A DNA stretch of 64,000 bases from Pseudorhodobacter ferrugineus DSM 5888. Its GTDB lineage: Bacteria > Pseudomonadota > Alphaproteobacteria > Rhodobacterales > Rhodobacteraceae. A program made the translations under genes and the position numbers. Positions 51,762-59,691 of the stretch are shown here, in pieces. Each line of letters starts with the position of its first letter. The first letter of the stretch is position 1. A model generated the notes under the pieces. The model saw only the letters and a list, made by a program, of their open reading frames with translations. It was not told the origin of the DNA and made no database searches. Location: assembly GCF_000420745.1 (NCBI RefSeq), contig NZ_ATVN01000011.1:62001-126000 (forward strand). Direction: 5' to 3'.

Positions 51762-54482
51762 TCAGAACATGAAAGTGGCGGCCAGAACCTCGGCTTGGGT
51801 GGTTTGTTCAAAGTGGATTGTCACGCCTTGATCGCTGAAAACAGTGGTTGCGCCGGATTGCTGCAAATGGGCCCCCACATCCCCACGAACAGTGTAGCCG
51901 AAGCCTTGAAACGACAGCGTGTCCCACGGTTCCAGCCCGACGACCTTGTTGGTTGCGGCATCGGCCCTGTGAAAGACGAACGTGTCGGCCCATAGCCCGC
52001 CAAACAGCAGGTTATTGCCAGACCCGCCATCCAATACATCATCGGCACCTTTGGCAAGGACCCACGCCTTCAGCGGCTCGGCTGTTTTGGTGATGAACTC
52101 GCGGCTTTGAACGAACCCGAACACCACGTTTTCGCGGCTGTGGCTGCCGCTGTCCAATCGGCTGACCCAAGCGTTCAGACCCGCGGCATCGGGGGCGCGG
52201 TTCAGCACATTGGCATAGAGCAAGGTCACAAATTCGGACGCGGTTGCCCGACTGTAAGTTGTTTGAAATTCGTTCGAGTTCACAAAGCCGGAAATGACGC
52301 TGGTCAGGGAGACACCGCTTGCCAGACGGTCCACCCATGTATTGAAGCCGCCCATATCGGGACTGCGGCCCAAAACGGCCTGATACAAACGAAACACATC
52401 GTCCATCAGCTCCATTTTCACGCCTTCATAGGAAAACGCCAAGGTGCCTGCCTCGGTTTTTTGCCGCAACTCGACGCTTTCGGAAAAGCCGTTTACCACC
52501 TGTTCGCGGCTGCGCGCCCCGCTGTTCAAAAGCCCTGTCCATGTGCTGTAGCCGCCCGGATCTGGGGCGCGGCCCAACACATTGGCATAGAGCAGGGTCA
52601 CAAAGTTGCCGTTGTCGACATTGCCATATGTTGTGCGAAATTCGTTGGAATTTACAAAACCTTGGGTGATTTGCGGCAAATTGCGGGTGCCATCGATAAG
52701 GATGTTCGCCCAAGTCAGCAGGCCCGCAAGGTCTGGCGCGCGGTCCAAGGTTGCCTGATAAAGGCGGTAGACCTGCCCCGTTGCCGTGTCAAAAGGTCGG
52801 GTTTCGGACCCGCCGATCAGGGTGTCATTGCCCGCCCCGCCCATCAAGGTATCAGATGCGCCACCGCCGACCATACGGTCGTTGCCTTCGCGCCCGTCGA
52901 TAAAGTCGGGTTGGCCTGTGCCTGTCATCGACACGGCAACAGGGGCAATGGGGGTGACATCAATATGCGTAAGGTCAAACAGATCGCCAAGGTCCAGCTC
53001 TGCGGCAAACAGGGTTTGTCCATCGGAGGTGCGCAACGAGATCCGCTCTCCTGCGAACCGGATTTCCAGACCGTCTGCCCGTTCGATAAACTGAAGCGCT
53101 TCCTTGGAATAAACGCGGCCCAGCGCGCTTAGGTCAATACGGTCAATGCCACGTTCAAAACCGACGACAATGTCCAATTCGCCATCGGGTTCGAAAATGA
53201 ACACATCCGCGCCGGCCCCGCCATAGAGCAAGTCGCCTCCGGCGCCATCAACCAAGATATCATCGCCATCACCACCAAAAAGCCGGTCGTTCCCCGCGCC
53301 GCCGAAAATGATGTCGCGGCCGGCACCGCCGGTCAACGTGTCGGCCCCCGTGCCGCCTGTCAGGGTGACACCTAAGGGGCCGATAATGCTGTATAAATGG
53401 GTGATGCCGCTGCCTTGGGCCGACCCGGGCATACCGCCCGATGCCACAAGGTCTATGCCGCCGTTTTGCCACCGCAACGCCAGACCCGACACATTGGTCA
53501 ACGCCATCGCATTGTCATCGACAATCGTTGTCAGATGCAGAAACCGACCATTCGGCAAGAGGGTCAGCAAACTGATCCCATCATCCGCCCCCGCAACCGC
53601 GACAAAAACCTGACCGTCTTGCGTTAGGGTGGCCAGTTCGGTCAGCCCGCCAAAGCGGGTGTTGCGGTCATCCATCACATGATCGGTCACAACCATCGTG
53701 CCATTGGCGTTCAGGGCCACAGCCGCAAGCGAGCTGCTGCCTGCCCCCCCGACCAAGGCAAAGGATTGGCCACCGACCTGAACCACCTCGATCACACTGC
53801 CGCCGCCGATCGCCAAACCATCGCGCGCATCAAGCCGAGACAAAAGCGTAAGCGTGCCATTGGCGGCCAATTGGTAATTCAGCAGTTCCGCACCGTTCGA
53901 CGACAGCACAAGCAAATGCTGTTGCCCGCCAATCACCACCTGCGCCATTGCCTGCACGCCATTGGCAGGCAGCAAACCCGCAGCGGCCGATTGTGTCACA
54001 CGTTGCAGGGTCGTCCCGCCGCCTGTGGCCCAAATGGTCAAGCCGTCCACCTGCCGTGACGCAATGGCAACATAGGTTTGCCCGCCAACGGTCAGGAATT
54101 CGGTGGCCGTGGACGCCCCTGTCAAGCTGCTGCCGGCCTGACGGTTCAGAACATAGGGTTGGGTGATAAGCCCTTGTGCATCCAAGGGAAAAACGTCGAT
54201 CGTTGTGCCGTAGTGCCCGTTTGAGACAAGCGCGGGGGTGCCGTTTATCACCGTTTCAAGCAATTGCCGCGGGGCATCCAGCGCCACGGTATTGGACGGA
54301 AACGCCGCTTGATCCAACAGCTGCATCCCGTTGTTCATATCCATGACCAACACGCCGCCGTCCTTGGCGCTAACGGAATACAGCAAGGACTGTGACCCCG
54401 TGGTCCTGATCAGAAGATCAGACAGCCCAACCATATAGCCATTCGGGCCGACAACCCGCGTGGTGACATGCTGAAACTCCAA
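51762..54482 (-). CDS. RTX-type calcium-binding surface protein with DUF4214 repeats
   Basis: About 906 residues (a further 7 codons are open upstream). The N-terminal 370 residues form a repeat beta-propeller-like part (LLYSVSAKDGGVLVMDMNNGM, then FVAVAGADDGISLLTLLPNGRFLHL). Hemolysin-type nonapeptides follow: GGTGADTLTGGAGRDIIFGG and GGDGDDILVDGAGGDLLYGG near 390-430, with a second set IDGREGNDRMVGGGASDTLMGGAGNDTLIGG. Then come four DUF4214 units (VYRLYQATLDRAPDLAGLLTW; LLYANVLGRAPDPGGYSTW; VFRLYQAVLGRSPDMGGFNTW; LLYANVLNRAPDAAGLNAW). A third RTX-like block ends the protein. Probably secreted by type I. The likely start is TTG at 54482, with AAGG upstream. Confidence 0.85.
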   Translation of the reverse strand: MEFQHVTTRVVGPNGYMVGLSDLLIRTTGSQSLLYSVSAKDGGVLVMDMNNGMQLLDQAAFPSNTVALDAPRQLLETVINGTPALVSNGHYGTTIDVFPLDAQGLITQPYVLNRQAGSSLTGASTATEFLTVGGQTYVAIASRQVDGLTIWATGGGTTLQRVTQSAAAGLLPANGVQAMAQVVIGGQQHLLVLSSNGAELLNYQLAANGTLTLLSRLDARDGLAIGGGSVIEVVQVGGQSFALVGGAGSSSLAAVALNANGTMVVTDHVMDDRNTRFGGLTELATLTQDGQVFVAVAGADDGISLLTLLPNGRFLHLTTIVDDNAMALTNVSGLALRWQNGGIDLVASGGMPGSAQGSGITHLYSIIGPLGVTLTGGTGADTLTGGAGRDIIFGGAGNDRLFGGDGDDILVDGAGGDLLYGGAGADVFIFEPDGELDIVVGFERGIDRIDLSALGRVYSKEALQFIERADGLEIRFAGERISLRTSDGQTLFAAELDLGDLFDLTHIDVTPIAPVAVSMTGTGQPDFIDGREGNDRMVGGGASDTLMGGAGNDTLIGGSETRPFDTATGQVYRLYQATLDRAPDLAGLLTWANILIDGTRNLPQITQGFVNSNEFRTTYGNVDNGNFVTLLYANVLGRAPDPGGYSTWTGLLNSGARSREQVVNGFSESVELRQKTEAGTLAFSYEGVKMELMDDVFRLYQAVLGRSPDMGGFNTWVDRLASGVSLTSVISGFVNSNEFQTTYSRATASEFVTLLYANVLNRAPDAAGLNAWVSRLDSGSHSRENVVFGFVQSREFITKTAEPLKAWVLAKGADDVLDGGSGNNLLFGGLWADTFVFHRADAATNKVVGLEPWDTLSFQGFGYTVRGDVGAHLQQSGATTVFSDQGVTIHFEQTTQAEVLAATFMF

Positions 54483-54690
54483 CGCCCTTACCCCCTTCCA
54501 CAAACCGGTGCCTTGGACTTTGCGAGGGCGAGGGGGGAGGGTGATGGTTTCAATTGGCCAAATTCGTGACGCTTAGGGCCAAGTCGATTCAACAGTTTTG
54601 AAAATACGATGGGTTCGGGCATTAGGGTGCTTGCAATTCAACCTAGAGCTGTAATTCTGCGGCTGTCGAGTATGAAGGATGAACGCGCGC

Positions 54691-55614
54691 ATGACCCCCC
54701 AACGGATCACGATTATTCTGTGTACGTTCAACGGCGCGGCCTATCTTGAGGCGCAATTGCAATCCTATTTGGCCCAATCCCATTCCCTCTGGGACCTTTG
54801 GGTCAGCGATGACGGATCGACGGATGAGACTTGGGCGGTGTTGGAAAAGTTTCAGCGCGATCATGGACAAGGGCGCGAAATCAGGGTGTTGCGCGGGCCG
54901 GGGCGCGGGGCCTGCGTGAATTTTCTGTCCTTGCTGTGCCATCCGGATTTGCCCGCAGGCCCTGTGGCGCTGTCGGACCAAGATGATATGTGGATGCCCC
55001 AAAAACTGGCGCGGGCTTTGGCGGCACTTGGGGCGGCTGGGCCCCTAGCCCTTTACGGCGCGCAAAGCCTGCATTGTGATGCGGGCCTGCGGGTGCTGGG
55101 CCAATCTGTGTCGATGCCGCATCCACCGACATTTGGCATTGCGCTGGTCCAGAATGTGGTTAGCGGCCATAGCGCTGTGTTAAGCGCAGATGCGGTGGCG
55201 CTGGTGCGGTCGGCAGGGGTGCCAAATGCCGTGCCATTTCATGATTGGTGGCTGTATCAACTGATATCCGGCGCGGGTGGGGATATCGTGATCGACCCTG
55301 ATCCTGTGCTTTACTATCGCCAGCACGGCGCGAATGTCATGGGGGCGCATCGCGGCCTGCGCGCGCGGATTGACCGGATCACGGTGGCGATGGGCGGCCG
55401 CTATGGCGATTGGATCGCGGCCAATCTGGCGGCCTTGGCGGGTGTTGAACGCCTTTTGACTGCGGAAAACCGAAAGGTCCTGACCCGATTGCGCGCCCAA
55501 CCGCGACGGGCCGGACTGGCCCGCGCCCGTGCTTTTGCTGCGTGCGGGGTCCGGCGGCAAAGCTTGGCCGCTACGGCAGTTTTATATGTGGCGCTTATGC
55601 TGGGGCGGGTCTAA
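54691..55614 (+). CDS. family 2 glycosyltransferase
   Basis: 307 residues, GT-A fold: ITIILCTFNGAAYLEAQLQSYLAQS, LWVSDDGSTDETW, and DXD-like ALSDQDDMWMPQKLARAL (QDD). A C-terminal HDWWLYQLISGAGG block suggests a rhamnosyl-type or related GT2. A Met four codons upstream (54679) is an alternative. It lies at the border of the polysaccharide region. Confidence 0.85.
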   Translation: MTPQRITIILCTFNGAAYLEAQLQSYLAQSHSLWDLWVSDDGSTDETWAVLEKFQRDHGQGREIRVLRGPGRGACVNFLSLLCHPDLPAGPVALSDQDDMWMPQKLARALAALGAAGPLALYGAQSLHCDAGLRVLGQSVSMPHPPTFGIALVQNVVSGHSAVLSADAVALVRSAGVPNAVPFHDWWLYQLISGAGGDIVIDPDPVLYYRQHGANVMGAHRGLRARIDRITVAMGGRYGDWIAANLAALAGVERLLTAENRKVLTRLRAQPRRAGLARARAFAACGVRRQSLAATAVLYVALMLGRV

Positions 55615-55629
55615 CCCTTTGGATAATCG

Positions 55630-56289
55630 CTAAAATTGCCCCATGTTGTGGTTGTGGTGGCGAATGCCATCTTCGACATCGGCGTAATACTGCAGCTTGC
55701 CGTTTTCGAGCACTGCGGCGGCTGTGCATAGCTCCCGCACCTGGCTCATCGCATGGGTCACGACGATGGCGCCGGATGTCTGCATCCGGTCCCTGAAAAC
55801 CATAGCACTTTTGGCACGAAAGGCCGCATCGCCCACAGCCGTCACCTCATCCACAAGATAGGTGTCAAACTGGATGCCCATCGAAATGCCAAAGCCCAAA
55901 CGGGATTTCATACCCGAAGAATAGGTCCGAAACGGCAACCGGAAATGGGCGCCCAGATCGGAAAATTCTTGCACAAAATCAATCAGCTCATCCGAATCCA
56001 CCCCGTAGACACGCGCCAGAAAACGGGTGTTTTGCGCGCCTGTAAGTTCGGGATGAAACGACCCTGCAAACCCCACCGGCCACGAAATGCTGCCATTGGA
56101 CAGGATGCGCCCAGATGTCGGGTCAGTCGTGCCCGCGATCATTTGCAACAGGGTCGATTTGCCCGCGCCATTGCGCCCCAAAAGCGCCACGGACGCACCG
56201 CTTGGAACAGTCAGGCAGATGTTATCGGCCACGGTTTTGCCGCGCCCGTCCGTTGAAAAAACCTTGGTTAAATGGTCAAACTGGATCAT
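55630..56289 (-). CDS. kpsT: polysaccharide ABC exporter ATP-binding protein (KpsT-like)
   Basis: 219 residues: Walker A LLGRNGAGKSTLLQMIAG, signature FRTYSSGMKSRLGFGISMG, Walker B FDTYLVDEVTAVGD and H-loop IVVTHAMSQV. The short N- and C-termini match KpsT, which powers capsule export with KpsM. 12 bp after the KpsE-like gene, same strand; its KpsM partner is divergently transcribed at 57669. Confidence 0.92.
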   Translation of the reverse strand: MIQFDHLTKVFSTDGRGKTVADNICLTVPSGASVALLGRNGAGKSTLLQMIAGTTDPTSGRILSNGSISWPVGFAGSFHPELTGAQNTRFLARVYGVDSDELIDFVQEFSDLGAHFRLPFRTYSSGMKSRLGFGISMGIQFDTYLVDEVTAVGDAAFRAKSAMVFRDRMQTSGAIVVTHAMSQVRELCTAAAVLENGKLQYYADVEDGIRHHNHNMGQF

Positions 56290-56301
56290 CCCGATGGCCC
56301 C

Positions 56302-57555
56302 TTAACGGCGGTCCCTGATCGAATAATAGACCAGCGCACCAATCGACCAGCTTAGAAACAAAAACAGCGCAATTGTGCCCAGCAATGTGGGGCGTTCGGG
56401 ATAGATTGAGGATTCGGCCTTGGTGGGTTGCATATAGGCGGCCAAATACCGGCTTTTGCGCCGCGCCTCGGCCAAGGAAGCGTCATAACTTGCCAGCGCC
56501 GTGGTATATGTGCGTTCGGCGAATTCCAGTTCCACCGTCAACCTCTCATACTCGCCCATGATGTCGGCCATGCCGGATTGGGTTCCATCGCCGCCCCCTA
56601 TCCCCAACTTGCGGCGTTCTGCGTCAATGCGGGTTTCAATCACCACCAAACGGCGTTCAGCCTGCACCACACGGGGGTCATTGGCCTTGGTCGCATCCTG
56701 AAGCAAGTCGAGCGCAATCAAGGCGGCGGCCTGTTGGGCCTGAAGATTGCCCAACAACCCCGCCTGTGTTTGCAAATCAAGCTGCGGGTTAACCAACTGA
56801 TTTACATTGCGAAATTTTGTCACCGCTTCACGTGCCGTTTTCAGCCGCTCTTTCGCCTCGGTCAGATCATCAAACGCGTTGGTGATCGCATCCTCACGCG
56901 CGATAGAGCTTAGCTCATTTATCATTTCCGAGCTTTTTTCAAACAGGCTTGTCGTGATGCGCAAGGCATCCTCGGGGTCAAAAGCGCGCGCCTCCACCTC
57001 GAGCAAACCGCCGCCTTTGCCGCGCGACAGCTTGACCATGACATTCCAGTAATCGACCAATTCTTCGAGCGTGGCATCAGGGGCAATCGCAAAAACGGGG
57101 TCGTTTTGCGGGCGTGACCAGATTTTGCGCAGGTCAATTTCGGCGTCAATATCCGCCACCAAACGCTGGCTAGGAATAAATTCGAATAAAATATCGGTAT
57201 CCGACGAGCTGGAGTTCGAAATCCCCGTCAACCCGCTGAGAAACGACAGCGCCGAGGTTTGCTGTTCCAACCGCACCGCAAAACCGATCCGCGAATGGTA
57301 CTGGTCGGCCGCACGAGTCCACAGATACCACGCCACCAGACCGGGCGGCAGCAGGACGCAAAAAACAAAGCTGATCAAAAGCAGATGATGGCGCAGTTTA
57401 AAGCGCGCCCGCGCCACAGGTTTGCGAACCGCCGTTGTATTTTGAGGCTGCGCCACGGGGATAGGCCGCGCAGGGGCAACTTCGGCCAAGGCGGGTCTGG
57501 CGGGTTTTTCGGCGGTCGAAGCTGTCACTGCAATCTCACTTGAATCACGCGGCAA
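56302..57555 (-). CDS. kpsE: polysaccharide export inner-membrane protein (KpsE/Wzz-like)
   Basis: 417 residues with a proline-rich cytoplasmic N-terminus, TM1 (LLISFVFCVLLPPGLVAWYLW), a long periplasmic coiled-coil domain (DDLTEAKERLKTAREAVTKFRNVNQLV; VVIETRIDAERRKLGI), and TM2 (LLGTIALFLFLSWSIGALVYYSIRD). It is the polysaccharide co-polymerase or adaptor type. The start is TTG (57555) with AGGGTGA upstream. Operon with kpsT. Confidence 0.88.
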   Translation of the reverse strand: MPRDSSEIAVTASTAEKPARPALAEVAPARPIPVAQPQNTTAVRKPVARARFKLRHHLLLISFVFCVLLPPGLVAWYLWTRAADQYHSRIGFAVRLEQQTSALSFLSGLTGISNSSSSDTDILFEFIPSQRLVADIDAEIDLRKIWSRPQNDPVFAIAPDATLEELVDYWNVMVKLSRGKGGGLLEVEARAFDPEDALRITTSLFEKSSEMINELSSIAREDAITNAFDDLTEAKERLKTAREAVTKFRNVNQLVNPQLDLQTQAGLLGNLQAQQAAALIALDLLQDATKANDPRVVQAERRLVVIETRIDAERRKLGIGGGDGTQSGMADIMGEYERLTVELEFAERTYTTALASYDASLAEARRKSRYLAAYMQPTKAESSIYPERPTLLGTIALFLFLSWSIGALVYYSIRDRR

Positions 57556-57668
57556 GGTTCACCCTGAAGGCACATTGTTAATATTTAATTACAATCGAAA
57601 GGTTATAAACGATTTCTTCACTCTTGTACTGCCAAGCTGGGCCAAGCTGCGAATTGGAATGAGACGCG

Positions 57669-58457
57669 ATGCAAAACAGGTTCCGTGCAAATGCCCGTTT
57701 TGGGGGGCAAAGGGCGATTGTCGCGTTGATGTTGCGCGAAATGTCGACGACCTATGGGCGGTCCCCCGGTGGGTATATTTGGGCGATTTTGTCGCCTGTT
57801 GCCGCGATTGCGTTTCTGTCACTGGCGTTTTCGGCCTTTTTTCACACGCCGCCCATCGGCAATAGTTTTGCGATGTTTTACGCGACGGGGATGGTGCCAT
57901 TCTTGATGTTCAACGACATCCAAAACAAGGTGTCGCAATCCCTTATGTATTCAAAACAATTGCTTGCTTACCCTAAGGTGACGTTTCTTGATGCCTTGAT
58001 CGCGCGGTTTTTGCTGAATTTCATGACCCAGCTTTTGGTCGCTTACATCATCTTTGGCGGAACGATGCTGTTTTTTGAAGGGACGCTTTCAATTGATATT
58101 TTGACCGTTTTGGATGGGTTGCTGCTGGCGGCGCAGCTGGGCCTTGGGATCGGGACGTTGAACTGCTTTATCTATCTGCGCTTTCCGGTGTGGCAGCAGA
58201 TGTGGTCGGTTCTAAGCAGGCCGTTGTTTTTGGTGTCCTGCACCATGATCATGTTTGACGGGATTCCCGAACCGTTTCGGGACTGGCTGTGGTGGAACCC
58301 GCTGGTCCATGTTGTCGGTTTGGTGAGAGAGGGGTTTTACGATGGCTATGACGGGTACTATATTTCGTCAAAATACGTGATGCTTGTGGCGATGGTCTGT
58401 TTTGCGCTTGGCCTGTTGTTTTTGCGCCGCCATCACAGGGACCTGTTCGAACGCTAA
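57669..58457 (+). CDS. kpsM: polysaccharide ABC exporter permease (KpsM-like)
   Basis: 262 residues with six hydrophobic segments: YIWAILSPVAAIAFLSLAFSAFF, GNSFAMFYATGMVPFLMFN, and further ones to KYVMLVAMVCFALGLLFL. LVHVVGLVREGFYDGYD is the ABC-2 permease block. It should pair with KpsT. Opposite strand to kpsE-kpsT, with a 113-bp AT-rich divergent promoter region. Confidence 0.9.
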   Translation: MQNRFRANARFGGQRAIVALMLREMSTTYGRSPGGYIWAILSPVAAIAFLSLAFSAFFHTPPIGNSFAMFYATGMVPFLMFNDIQNKVSQSLMYSKQLLAYPKVTFLDALIARFLLNFMTQLLVAYIIFGGTMLFFEGTLSIDILTVLDGLLLAAQLGLGIGTLNCFIYLRFPVWQQMWSVLSRPLFLVSCTMIMFDGIPEPFRDWLWWNPLVHVVGLVREGFYDGYDGYYISSKYVMLVAMVCFALGLLFLRRHHRDLFER

Positions 58458-58479
58458 ACCTTTGTCTAAGGTCATGTTT

Positions 58480-59691
58480 TCAAAGGTGATGGTCGGCTTT
58501 TGGGCGCCAAAAAGCCTTGAACCCATCGACAATTTTACGCCCGCGTGATGGGGATACCACGCCGTTGCGCACCCGTTTATCGCAGGCGATAAGCTGGTCC
58601 ATCACACCGCAAAGGGCGGCATCCCACTGCACCAAAGGGGCACCCATTGGCGGCATGGAGCGATTGGCCGCCCCCCCTGCCCTGATAATTCCGGCTTGTA
58701 AGCTATCCCACAAAGCTGGCAAGTCGGTTGGATCATCAAGCAAGGTTGGACCTACCAGCAACTCCTCATGATAGGGTTTTTCGGCCTGCCAGCGCGGCGC
58801 TTCAAACAAGCGGTCGCAATCTTGGGGCGACAAAATGCTGCGCAGCGCGGCAAGATTGTCGCGCACAATGGGGCGGTAGCCCAGTACCTGCGCAGACCCC
58901 ACGGCCCAAGGTTGGCGCACGGCCAGTTTGGGGCACCAGCGTTGAAAAATGAATTCGGTTGCGGGTTGGTGCGCCGACGGGCGAAACCGCCTGTTGCGCA
59001 GCAAAAACCCGATCAAAGCAGGCGGAGACGAGCGGTTGCTGTCATGGCCAGACGTCAGTGGCAGACCATAGAGCCCTGCGAAATGGGCAACGACATCCGG
59101 CTTGGACGGGTAAACCCGCAACCGGACATTCGGGATTTGTGACCATGCCACTAGGTCCATCCCAAAGCTGTAGGTCATGTTGGCGCGGGTCATCCAGGCG
59201 TTCAAACTGGGCGCAGACCACACGCCCCACTGCCAATAGGACGCGTTAAGCCATTCCACCGGCGGCCGCAGAAACGTGACCACATCCACAGGGGGATTTC
59301 CCAAGAGTTCCAGCATCTTGGCAAAGTTGGCATGGCGGTAAATCCACCCTTCGTTCGACAAAATCGGGATGTGGCTTTGTGCCTTGCCATTGGCATGGGC
59401 CGTCCGCAAGGTTCGTGTAAACTTTTCAACCATTTGCGCGTCGGCCATATTCGGGCAGCAGGTATAACCGTAAGGCGACTGCAACCCCGCATGGGTCAAG
59501 GCGGCGCCATAGAGCGGCGTCAGCGAGAACGGCACTTTCGCCGCCGTCCCCCCTTGGACAAGTGTCGAGACATAGCGAAACCTGCGCCCGTCTTGGCCCG
59601 TCATATCCGGCATCTTGGTCAATGCGGCCTGCAAGGCAGAGCTGCCACATTTCGGCGCGCCTATATGAAGGATAAGCTGCGGCTGGATCAT
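58480..59691 (-). CDS. sulfotransferase-like protein
   Basis: 403 residues. The N-terminal LILHIGAPKCGSSALQAALTKMP is a sulfotransferase 5'-PSB P-loop (PAPS binding), and VVTFLRPPVEWLNASYWQWGVW fits the 3'-PB region with Arg and Ser. The C-terminal half is not recognised. It overlaps the glycosyltransferase stop by 4 bases. A role in sulfating exported polysaccharide is inferred from the context. Confidence 0.78.
   Translation of the reverse strand: MIQPQLILHIGAPKCGSSALQAALTKMPDMTGQDGRRFRYVSTLVQGGTAAKVPFSLTPLYGAALTHAGLQSPYGYTCCPNMADAQMVEKFTRTLRTAHANGKAQSHIPILSNEGWIYRHANFAKMLELLGNPPVDVVTFLRPPVEWLNASYWQWGVWSAPSLNAWMTRANMTYSFGMDLVAWSQIPNVRLRVYPSKPDVVAHFAGLYGLPLTSGHDSNRSSPPALIGFLLRNRRFRPSAHQPATEFIFQRWCPKLAVRQPWAVGSAQVLGYRPIVRDNLAALRSILSPQDCDRLFEAPRWQAEKPYHEELLVGPTLLDDPTDLPALWDSLQAGIIRAGGAANRSMPPMGAPLVQWDAALCGVMDQLIACDKRVRNGVVSPSRGRKIVDGFKAFWRPKADHHL

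Noticed and set aside
52107-53132. A 341-codon plus-strand frame
   Set aside because: Antisense to the DUF4214/RTX repeats, and its apparent repeats mirror them.
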